This document shows, piece by piece, positions 19,437-28,415 of a stretch of 28,415 nucleotides of DNA; position 1 is the first letter of the stretch; every line of letters starts with the position of its first letter. The DNA is from Acanthamoeba sp. SK_2022b (lineage: Eukaryota > Discosea > Longamoebia > Acanthamoebidae): positions 1-28,415 of the forward strand of contig JANDJZ010000986.1 in the NCBI GenBank assembly GCA_027943245.1, given 5' to 3'. The translations under genes were made by a program, and so were the position numbers. The notes under the pieces are model-generated. The model searched no databases. It was not told the origin of the DNA and saw only the letters and a list, made by a program, of their open reading frames with translations.

Positions 19437-19694
19437 CTTCTTCCGCTCTGTTGTTTGTACTGTAAAATGAGGAGCAGCAGGACTGGCGCTCTGGCGCCTT
19501 GCAACCCTAAGACGCCTGTCCATCAAAGGGTTTAACTTGGTGTTATTCTTGGCGTTAATTCTTGGCCCAGTGCCTTTTGTGAGTGTCTCATGTTCAACAG
19601 AAGTTACGCGTGTGTTTTTTGCACCAATAGATCGTAATTTAGTTGGTTCCAGGCAGCAACACCGTTACGATGCGCCTACCAATTGTGGATACTG
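19437..19694. other. Intergenic: RasGAP receptor promoter and GT7 3' flank
   Basis: 258 bp between two minus-strand genes. An in-frame ATG lies upstream of the chosen RasGAP start (19526), but its 30 extra residues are basic and would bury the signal peptide. No clear core promoter motif was recognised. Confidence 0.4.
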
Positions 19695-21749
19695 CTACGG
19701 AGCCGCCTTGGCCCTGCACGCATCGATTTCCGCTTGAGGCACCCGGTCCACCTGGCCGCCCCTCAGTGGCGTCTTGGGATCGATCTTCATCTGCTCGCCC
19801 AACCATCGCGCCGCGTCATCAGCACTGATCCGCTTCCATTGTGTGCTACGTGTGATGTGTGCGTGTAGTGTGCTTGTGGTTGTGCATGTATGCGAGCGCC
19901 TACCCAATAGAAGCCGCCCCACTTCTTGGCCCAGCCCTTCTGGTAAATGTCATATTCGGCCTGGGCCAGGCCGTCGTCCTCCATGGTGTGGCCTCTGCCC
20001 AAATCGGCCACCCACTTTCGGTTCTGTGCGTGCCCCCGAACACAAAAGAGTTTTTTTGATTTGATTGGCGGCAAGAACCGAACGTGAGAGCAGAGAAAAG
20101 AGCGTATTGAGAGGCGAGGCAGCGGGGAGCGTACCCGCGGGTTGTTGTTGCGGTCGCAGTTCTCGTGGATGATGACGTGCGGCTGGGAGTGGAACATGCC
20201 CTGATTCGGCCCGTACCTCCTGATACCGCCGTCTGTTGGTGGCCACCACCACGCGGAGCGCCAAGCCAACACGGCGGAGACAAAGAGTGAGTCAGAACTC
20301 AGAGGCCTCACGCAGCTGGCCACTGCGGGAGGGGCACAGCGGCATACATTTGCGCTGCATTCGTAGGCCGACGTCGTCGTCTTCGCTCCTGCCAATCAGG
20401 AGTCAGTTATTTTAGATCTAAATATGGGGAAAAATTTAAAAAATGATTGAAATAGAAATTGTTTCTTGGACGAGGAGAGGGAAGCCGCACCCCCATCCGT
20501 AGTAGTTGTTGCTGAACCCATTGACTCCTTCAAAGTGTTCCTTTCGGAACATCAAACCCACTCCAGTGTACCACGAAATGAACCTGGCCAGGGAGAGTGA
20601 CCCCGTCACCAAATGAGTGAGAAGTGAGTGGGTGAGGGGCAAAAAAGAGCGAAAGAGAAAGAACGAAGCGAAAGTCGATGAATCGTAAAGAAAGAAGGGG
20701 GCGAGCTCGTACTTCCATCCCTCCTTCTCGACTTCACGTGCGAGATGGTAGGGCGCGCCGTTCGATGGATAGTCGAACGGGACCCACTTGAACGTGTACT
20801 CGCCTTCCCTGTCCCAGCGGGTGTGCGTGGTGGTAAGCCACGGCGTCGGTCAAACAGGAGATGGGCGACGTGGCGGTATTCAACCCCGATCGATAGAAAA
20901 CGGGCACAGAGTCAACGTCCATCAGGGCCATGTAGTCGTAGTCGTACATGTACTCTCGGAACGCCGCATTGTACAACGTGCCTGCGGTTCGAGTGTGGAA
21001 GAATGAATTAAAGAAACAAAGTGAGTGGAGTTGACAACTCAAGAGCCGACCACACCTGCACCGCACCTTTGTTGAACAGTTTGCCCACCTGGACCTGCTC
21101 CACCAACACTATATCGTGGGCGATGCCAAACAACGACAGGTACCTGGCGGTAAAATTAATTAGTAGAATAATTAATACTGAGATCAGTCAATTATATAAA
21201 TAAAATTATATGGAACATTTTCTGAGCCGACTACCTGTGGTAGTAGGGAATAGTGAAAGAAGCTTGCGGCCATCGCTCTGAGCTGCCGTTGAAGAAGGTG
21301 ATGACCACCAGCAGGCGCTTCGATGGCTGGCTGGTGGCGAGCTGCGCGCGGCTTTCGTTGAGCTGCTTGACCAGGACTGGCGCGTCGACCCTCTCCAGCG
21401 CCCCATTGCCGGGCTTCACGTAGAGCCACTGGTTCTCGGGCGACTCGACCTCGTCGAGCCCAGCCAGCGCCTCCGCGAATTTTAGGTCGGCGCTGACGGC
21501 CACCTTGCCTTCTTCTCGGTCGTCGTCTTTGTCATCGTTGGAGTACTGGTCATCCTTGTTGTTCTCGTAGTTGGGTCCCATCTTTCGCCCCTGGAGGGTG
21601 GCGTCAATGGTCTGGGGGCTGTCCCGCCGCCCATCTGCGTCGACCGGCTGGTGGGGAGTGAGTCGCGAGAACTCGAACAACCACAGATAGATAAGCGCCA
21701 CGGCCACGAGGAAGCCTAAGAGGAGCGCTCTGGCCTGGGGCGCCCCCAT
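19695..21749 (-). CDS. GT7-family (beta-1,4-galactosyltransferase-like) Golgi enzyme, 9 exons
   Basis: Proposed exons: 21749-21235, 21143-21067, 20981-20885, 20808-20713, 20583-20491, 20388-20312, 20232-20135, 20023-19904 and 19832-19695; phases match, about 436 aa. The N-terminus is a type II anchor (ARALLLGFLVAVALIYLWLF) with a short cytoplasmic tail and an acidic stem. The catalytic part shows KLFNKGTLYNAAFREY, the metal-binding DVD in MALMDVDSVPV, GVGLMFRKEHFEGVNGFSNN, and YYGWG joined to SEDDDVGLRM across an intron, the hallmark of the GT7 C-terminal domain. The enzyme should transfer a sugar from a UDP donor in the Golgi lumen; donor and acceptor cannot be told from sequence. The boundaries of exons 3/4 and 6/7 are best guesses; a donor at 20339 instead of 20311 would also keep frame. 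Confidence 0.8.
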
Positions 21750-21921
21750 CGTCTCTTGATCTTGTGATGAGCTTTCCCGCAAGATAAAATGAAGCGACGT
21801 GAGAGCCGCTCTTCATTTTCTTGTTTTCTTGTATCCGATCTTTAATTAAACGCGACACCAAAAGCGTTCGTTCTTTTGGTGGTGCTGTACACCCCAACAA
21901 TGAGCTCTCTCTCTTATCGTT
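21750..21921. other. Short spacer between GT7 and CLU-RCC1 genes
   Basis: 172 bp. ATTAAA on the minus strand at 21846-21841 is a plausible polyA signal 76 bp after the stop of the CLU-RCC1 gene. Confidence 0.45.
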
Positions 21922-24330
21922 TCAAGAGGAGGGCTTCCACTTCCACGAGTCGTCGCTGCGCTGCTTGAGGACGTTGCTGCCTTTCCCCTTGCGCCTGTGC
22001 GCGCCCAAACAACGTTGCGTTTTGCGTGAGCGAGCTGGGAGAGCGGTGCAGTGCCAAAGGGAGAGGGGGGGGAAGGGTACCTGGCGTGCGTGCCGCTTCG
22101 TCGTCCCATCCAGGCGCCAAAGACGTGGCTCTCCGCCTCCTCCTCCTCCTCATCGTACGAGCTCTCCTCCTCCTCCTGGCTCTCGTCCGGCTCGTACTCC
22201 TCCTCGTACTCCTCCTCGCGCTCGCCCCTGCCCCTCGGCGCGGCCTCCCTCTGCCCCGCCGACGCGTTGAGGCCACCGTGGCCGTGTGCCGGGAGGTAGT
22301 GCCGCAGCGCCTCGCTCGACTTGGAGTCGCGGCTGTGGCTCCGCGCGTGCCGCTTGACCCGCCCCGAGCTGCCGTGCAGCGACGCCGCCTTGCCGCCGCC
22401 GCCCTGCGCGTGGTGGTGGGGGTGAAGCAGGTGGGACTGCTTGAGGCCGTGCTGGCCGGACGAGGGCGGCAGCGGCTGCGAGGGCGGCGGGTGGGGCGGG
22501 TGGGGCTGCGGCGGGACGACGTCGTCGCGGGCAAAGGAGAGGGACACCTCGCGGTCGCTCTTGTTGCGCCTGACGGGCTGCTGCTGCTGCTGGTGGCGCG
22601 GGCGCCGGCGCGGGGTCGAGGTCACGCTCATCTCGCGGTCGCCCAGGGTCACCTGCATCTCCTCCCACCGGTCGAGCGTCGGCGAGTGGGGCTCGAAGCC
22701 CAGGCCCAGCCCGGGCGACGTGGCCAGCAGCCCGCCGCCGGCGCCGGCGCCCAGCCCGCCCACGCCCGGCCGGCCATTGCCCAGGTCACCGCCGCCGCCG
22801 GCGTCGCCGCCATCGAGACCGTGATCGGGCTCCTTGTTAGCCGCCTGCATGTAGAGCTCGCGCTGCACACGGCGCCGGCGGTCCAGGTCGTCGTCAAAGT
22901 CATCTTCGGCAAAGGCCAGCAGCAGCTCGGGCGGCAGCTGCACCATCGACTCGCAGCGGCGCCGGTTCTTCTTGCGCCGCCTCGGCGTCTTGCGCTTGGC
23001 GCCGCCCCCGCTGCCCCCGCTGCCGCCTCCGCCGCCGCCGCCGGTGAGCACGGCGTAGGCCTCGTCCTCGTCCTCGCGCTTCTTGACGTAGGGCACGTAG
23101 CCGTGGAACCACCAGGGCTTGTGTCGACTCTTGGACTTCTTCTCCTGGCGGTCGAGGTCGCTCAGCTGCTCGCCGTGGTACTCGTGGTGGCGGCTGCTGT
23201 TGTCGATGGGCAGCAGGATCTGCTTCTCCTTCTCCTTCTTCTTGCTGCTGCTGCTGCTGTTGATGTTGTCCTTGCTGCTCGCCTGCTTCCCCTTGGCGGC
23301 CCCGCCCCCCCGCTTGGCCGCGTGCGGCCTGTGTTCGTCGATCAGCGCCGTCCCGCTCTTGCGCAGGCCGGCGGCCCCGCTCACCGGAGCCGCAGGCGAC
23401 GATACGGTCAGCGCCGTCACCGCCCTCTGCGGCTGCTGCCTCCCAGCCGTCGATGTTGAAGTCATCAAACTCGTAGATGACGACGACGACGACGACGACG
23501 AAGATGACGACGACGACAAAGAAATGGCCGAAGGGGTGACGCCGGCTGGCCGAATGATCTGGCGGCGGATGAGCTCGTCGCGCGAGGGGCGCTTCATGAG
23601 CTTGTCCCGCAGGGCGATCGAGGCCTGCTGGCGCTCGCTGCTGGCGAACCGGAGCGAGCTCAGGTTGGGCGCGGCGTGATGCAGGATGTGTCGCTGGATG
23701 AGCTGCTCCTTCTTGTGCTTGCGCTTGGTCTTCTTGGTCTTCGAGTCGGCCAGCTGCGCCAACAGCGGGCGCGCGGCCGAGGGCAGTCGGGCGCGGCCGC
23801 GCATGAGCGAGGGCTCGGAGAGCGAGGCGGGTAGGACGAGCGCCGGGACCGGAATTGATGTCGACGCTGTCGACAGCGATCCGCTGGTGGACTCGTCGTC
23901 GACCTTCTCGGTGAGCACGAGGGTCATGCCGTAGGTGGCGACGGCCTTGAGCGCGCGTACGTGCATGAGGCCCTGCACCACGCGAGGCTGGCGCACTGCC
24001 ATCTCGCTGCCGTGCCCCAGCTGCGACCACGCCCGCGCTCCCCTGCGTGGACACGACGTGTCGACAAATAAGAAGAACGTGGGTGACGATCGGGGCCACA
24101 TTCTTGGCGTACCAGGCGTAGACCCGGCCGGCCTGGTCGACGATGACCGTGTGGCTCTTCCCGCCGGCGGCATCGACCACGGGCATGCCGAACGGGAGAT
24201 GGCGCGGCACGAGCTGCTCGTCGTCCTCCGTCTCGAAGCCCAGCTGCCCCGCGTCGTTCGCGCCCCACAAGTAGACCTCACCATATTCTGTCGACACATC
24301 ACGTCAATACACTGCGCGCGCCCGTGTGTG

Positions 24331-24388
<58 letters not shown>

Positions 24389-26879
24389 CGTGTGTAACCA
24401 TTGATGGCCATGGCGTGCTGGTGGCCGGCCGCGATCTTGGTGATCTTGATCTGGGCGAGCGCGTCGATGGGGCAGGGGTAGCCCGTGGGCATGTCCTGCG
24501 GGTTGGGGTGGCCCAGCTGCCCCTTGTCCGCCGCGCCGAAGCTGTAGACCAGCCCATCGCGCGTCAGCACCAACGAAAAGTTCTCGCCCGCTGCCGCTCG
24601 AACCGCGTGCTCCTGCGAATCGTCGCGAAGAAAGGAGAAAGAAGATGACGTCAGCATGACGCACCACACGCGCGTTCACTCTTTGCGCAGTCAAACCTTT
24701 TGGAGGGCCAAGATCTGCTTGGGCTCCACGAGCTGGTCCACCGTCGTCCCTTGGCCTTGGCATTGGTAAGAAATAATAAATAAATAAATCCATGCAAAAA
24801 ACAAAAACAGATGTCAGTCGATGAGAAAGTCTCACAAATATAATTATTTCATAATTATTAATAATAGAAATAATAATAATAGAAATAGAATTAAATGGAT
24901 AGAGGGCGCATTACCGAGCGCGCCCAGCACGCCGGTGCCGAGCGAGTAGACCTCGCCTTGGCCGGTGATGAAGAGCACGTGGTGCTCGCCGCAGGCAACG
25001 TCGACCACGCGTTTGCCCTGCGACGAGACCCCACCCCACCCCAAATCAAAAACGCCTCAGCATGCGCCAAGTGTAGAATGCATGTGCGCGTGTGCGTGGG
25101 TGCGCGCGCGCGTGCATTGCTGTGATGTGCGCGCGCACCTTGAGCGCGCGAATGGTGTGCGGGATGCCGGGCGTGGCGGTGCGGTTGTCCTTGGTGCGGA
25201 GCGGGAACAGGGACGACGAGCCCCAGCCGTAGACCTTTCCGCTGCGCGACAGGGCGACGTTGAAGCCCGACGCGCAGCCGACCTTGATGATGCGCCGGCC
25301 CCTCTTGTGGAGCTGCGGCACCTGGTGCGGGGTGAGCGCGCCGTCGCCCTTCCTGTGCGGCGGCTGCGGCTGCTGTTGCACCGGCATGCCGCCCGCGCTC
25401 GTCTGCTCCAGCTTGTCGGCAACCGTATACACGTCGCCCGACTCTGCGCAGAGCCAACGACCACGCAGCTGACGTCAGCATCGCCGATGCAATGGAATGC
25501 TAGGTATGCGTATGTGTGTGTGCGTGGAGACTCACCGACGAGGAACAGAGCATGGGTGGAGCTGCAGGCGACGTCGACGACGGGCGAGGGGACACCCGAG
25601 AGCACGCACGGCCGCTCCAGGTCGTAGCCCGAGCCCTCGAGTGAGGCGTTGCGGCCCTGGCCCCACAGCCACAGCGAGCCGCCGGCGGGCCCGTGGCCCA
25701 CGGAGCCGCCTGAGGGCGAGCCGGCAGGCTTGGAGGGCGCGTTGCGGCTGGACTGGCGCAGGGAGGGCTTGGCAGGCTCGCCGCCCGTGTTGCTGGCCAC
25801 CTGCTCCTCCTCCTGCACGCGCCAATTAAAAAATTGATAAAAATAATAAAATATAAAATAAAATGAATTGGAAAAAAGGAGTTACCTCGGTGGACTCGTT
25901 GCTGTCCTCGTCTTCGGCTTTGGTGGACTCGTCAAAGAACCCGTCCTCGCCTCCCAGCATCAGCGTCGAGACCATCACGTCGCCCAAGTTGTCAAACACA
26001 TTCACTGCATTCCACGCATCAATAATTGTTCAACGATTGTAGCACACAACACAAAATACACAACAACGGTACCCCGCTTGAGCCAGGCGCGGGCGTCTTC
26101 GGGGAGGTTTCGCTTCTTGGCGTGGCCGAAGAGGGCCAGCGGAGGATCGTTGGAGAAGAAGATGCGCTCGGTCAGATGCGCGCTGGCGACGCCCTTCATG
26201 GGGAACGGGAAGATCTTCCAGAAGTCCTCGAACTTCTTGGAGAACCGAAACGCGGCGGCGAACTGGTGCTCGTGCTCGGTGAGGTCGACCAGCTTGGAGC
26301 ACAGCAGCAGGCCAAACGGGTGGCCCAGGCCCCGCCCGCACGGCTCTCGCGCATCACCTGCGCGCACACATCGCACAACTCAGAGCGTGAGCACAATCCC
26401 ACGACAACGAAAACCACGACCACGACCACGAAAAATACAACCACGACCACGAAAACTATGACCACGAAACCAAGACCACGAGTACCGTAGACGCGCTCCA
26501 AGAAATCGAGCGAGGTCTCGAAGGCGCGGATGGCGCGCCGGTAGTCGCTCATCCGCTCGTAGATGAAGCCGAGGAGGTAGTAGAACCCGATCACGATCTC
26601 GGCCGGACATTCGCCCAGCTGGTGGAGCGTCTTGCACGCCGTGTGGATCAGCTTCAACGCCTGTCGACAACAATTATGGATTAGCGTCGACCATCGGTGG
26701 CGAGCGCGCGTGTGCGGTTAGCAACCTTGGCATGCAGTCCCTGTCGGCTGTGGAGGTCGGCCACTTGGAAGAGGCTGAGGACGGCCTCGATGCTGTGGTG
26801 TCCGCATATGTCGTTGACAAGTTGTAGATTCTCTTCATATCGCCTGCAGTGCGCATCGGTCATCATGCGCCCCAGCTTT

Positions 26880-26948
<69 letters not shown>

Positions 26949-27143
26949 CGAAGCAGCTGCGATTGGTGGTGGGGCGGTCATACTGCAAGTCGTAGCCCGC
27001 GCCAAAGCTCGGGCCCGCGGGCGCCTCCCTCGCGTCATGCTTCTCCTTGGGCCTGCCGCCCGCCGTCGTCTGCGTCGCATTCTTGTCCATCTCCATCTCA
27101 AACAATTCTTCTTCCGTGTCCGTGCCGCCTGCGTTCGCATACA

Positions 27144-27206
<63 letters not shown>

Positions 27207-27453
27207 ACGTCCATTGAGCGCGCAGGGCTCAGACAGCATGCGAGAGCACGCGTTTCGTGGGAGGCATGCAGTACCTCCTCGGTTGTGGCTGGTGGGCTGC
27301 GGGAGGGTGTGGACGTGGTAGGTCCGGCTGTCCACGGCCGGCGAGAAGGACTGGTGCAGCAAATCCGGTAACTGCACGCCGTGTGTCGCGTGTCGTGCGT
27401 CGTGTGTCACATGTCGTTTTCAAAATGTTGATCACGAGGCAATCGGAAGAGGG

Positions 27454-27512
<59 letters not shown>

Positions 27513-28311
27513 GCGTGTTCGCACCTTGCCCGCATACTGGATGGTCTTGATACAGGGCGTGATCTGTACGTCATAGAGCGAGAAGGGGCTCTCCTGCTCA
27601 AACTGCGTGGGGTCGGCGATGAACAGCTGCTGCGTCTCGTGATCGAACTTGATGCCCGTGTACCGCTGCAGCATCTGGAACAGCATCCTGCACGACACCA
27701 CGGGCCCGGCTCAGTACGTGGACGTGCGCCCAAGCGCCCGCTCTCGACGACGCCGAGCCGTTTGTCAGTCGACGTACAGCTTGCTGCCGATCTGCTCGCG
27801 GAAGTGGTAGTTGCTGAGGTGCTCGATGTCGAGCAGGGAGCTCTGCTTGGCGTCGCCGCTGCTGTCGTCATCGGCGGCGGCGGCGGAGTCGGCGGTGTCC
27901 AGCGGAGCGGTCGAGCCGCGGCCGTTGTAGGGGATGAGCGAGTACTTGAGGAGCAGCAGGATCTTGACGTCGGTGCGCCAGCACTCGTTGCTCTCGCTGC
28001 CCATGCCCAGGATGAGGTTGAAGTAGTGGACCGCCACCTCCTTGTAGGCCTCGTCCTCATCGGCGGCGGCGTCGTCGGGGCGCAGGCCCTGCTGCAGCCG
28101 CCGCTTGCGCTCCTTCTTCTTGTGGGCCGTGATGGTGCGCATCTTGCCGCGGAGCGCGGCCTTGATCGCGCGCGAGATCATCTCGGACAGCAGGAAGCGC
28201 TTGATGTGCGTGTTGCGCACCAGCGAGCGCAGGTAGGCCAGGAAGCGCAGGTTCACGCCCGCGTCGTGGACCATCTGGATCAGCTGCTTGCTGTTCACAA
28301 ACACCAACTCC
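21922..28311 (-). CDS. Giant CLU/eIF3-p135-like, TPR, RCC1 and RPEL protein, 5' end outside window
   Basis: Sixteen exons: 28311-27778, 27687-27525, 27371-27275, 27128-26984, 26843-26726, 26660-26486, 26357-26073, 26004-25886, 25812-25536, 25443-25139, 25017-24915, 24749-24697, 24612-24399, 24287-24113, 24042-22081 and 21994-21922. Every junction keeps phase, giving 1598 residues here; the first exon starts mid-codon, so the N-terminus is missing. First comes a CLU-central/eIF3-p135-like region (LIQMVHDAGVNLRFLAYLRS, then SEMISRAIKAALRGKMR). TPR-like helices follow (YYLLGFIYERMSDYRRAIRA). Then six RCC1 blades (GKVYGWG, GEVYSLG, GLVYSFG, GEVYLWG, GRVYAWG; GQLGH). One RPEL motif, LRDKLMKRPSRDELIRRQII (about 23555-23617), is a G-actin-binding signature. 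A long Ser-, His-, Gly- and Glu-rich tail ends DDSWKWKPSS. The tail exon uses acceptor 21995; the unspliced frame would run on to 21846. Confidence 0.82.
24333..24386. repeat. (TG)n microsatellite in CLU-RCC1 intron 13
   Basis: About 27 TG units inside the intron 24288-24398 (CA on the transcript strand). Confidence 0.95.
25091..25135. repeat. GC/GT alternating tract in CLU-RCC1 intron 10
   Basis: Imperfect GCGCGCGC and GTGCGTG runs within the intron 25018-25138, shorter than the other tracts. Confidence 0.7.
26881..26947. repeat. (AC)n microsatellite in CLU-RCC1 intron 4
   Basis: About 33 AC units inside the intron 26844-26983 (GT on the transcript strand). Confidence 0.95.
27146..27205. 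repeat. (AC)n microsatellite in CLU-RCC1 intron 3
   Basis: About 30 AC units inside the intron 27129-27274 (GT on the transcript strand). Confidence 0.95.
27455..27510. repeat. (TG)n microsatellite in CLU-RCC1 intron 2
   Basis: About 28 TG units inside the intron 27372-27524 (CA on the transcript strand), beside GTGTGTC-like short repeats at 27380-27415. Confidence 0.95.
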
Positions 28312-28344
28312 CTGCACACATTCCGTTGCATTTCCGCGAGTCTT

Positions 28345-28362
28345 AACAACAACAACAACAAC

Positions 28363-28415
<53 letters not shown>
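28345..28415. repeat. (AAC)n(AC)n microsatellite at the window edge
   Basis: About six AAC units then at least 26 AC units running off the window. It lies upstream of the acceptor at 28312, so it belongs to an intron whose other exon is outside. Confidence 0.95.

Noticed and set aside
16941..19526. PBP-EGF-TM protein as a separate gene ending at the TAA near 16941
   Set aside because: A GTGCGT donor precedes that stop and the next exon joins in phase 0 to a RasGAP domain that has no start codon of its own nearby. The fusion is preferred, but RNA is needed.
21846..22080. Unspliced C-terminus of the CLU-RCC1 protein running to 21846
   Set aside because: A GTACCC donor and GCACAG acceptor remove this frame and give a compact end at 21922 (DDSWKWKPSS), which looks more like a real C-terminus.
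22026..23459. Long + strand open frame of Leu/Ala/Arg-rich sequence
   Set aside because: It is the antisense shadow of the CLU-RCC1 tail exon, whose Gly/Pro/Ser codons leave the opposite frame open.
1..28415. CRISPR arrays, bacterial operons, riboswitches, rRNA
   Set aside because: No spaced identical repeats, Shine-Dalgarno-led operons or rRNA signatures; the locus is eukaryotic.

Overview
This is an intron-rich, fairly GC-rich eukaryotic (protist) locus. The gene families, the short GT-AG introns (mostly 50-165 nt, donors biased to GTRCG) and the absence of any bacterial signature fit an amoebozoan, most like Acanthamoeba. That assignment is inference: no search was possible. I rebuilt eight protein-coding genes by hand and checked splice phase at every junction. 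About 44 introns are proposed, and the reading frame stays open through all of them, with minor alternatives noted in the entries.

Left arm, + strand (1-5957): a prolyl 3-hydroxylase-like 2OG-Fe(II) oxygenase (466-2331), a RING-CH (MARCH-type) membrane E3 ligase (2576-3177), and a secreted-then-anchored Kelch-repeat surface protein (3571-5957).

Centre (6158-11647): a 5480-bp Ty1/copia LTR retrotransposon on the minus strand. It has two 218-bp LTRs, a GATTG target-site duplication, and a primer-binding site matching the anticodon arm of initiator tRNA-Met (half-tRNA priming, as in Drosophila copia). It also has a leader made of 39-bp repeats and a gag-pol frame broken by three frameshifts and one stop. 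The LTRs differ at four sites, all CpG to TpG/CpA in the 3' LTR.

Right arm, all minus strand (11679-28415): an SH2-domain, possibly STAT-like, protein whose 3' end abuts the retrotransposon; a sigma-type glutathione S-transferase; a receptor-like protein with two PstS-type periplasmic-binding domains, an EGF module, one membrane segment and a cytoplasmic RasGAP domain; a Golgi-type GT7 (beta-1,4-galactosyltransferase-like) enzyme; and a very large protein, open at the window end, that joins a CLU/eIF3-p135-like region, TPR-like helices, an RCC1 propeller and an RPEL (G-actin-binding) motif.

The genes do not form a pathway. Several belong to signalling (SH2, RasGAP receptor, RCC1/RPEL) or to the secretory pathway and cell surface (P3H-like, Kelch, GT7, RING-CH). 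All seven long CA/TG microsatellites lie inside introns. The strongest candidates for undescribed biology are the PBP-EGF-TM-RasGAP receptor, the CLU-TPR-RCC1-RPEL fusion, and the CpG-decayed copia element that appears to sit in a 50-nt terminal intron of the SH2 gene.
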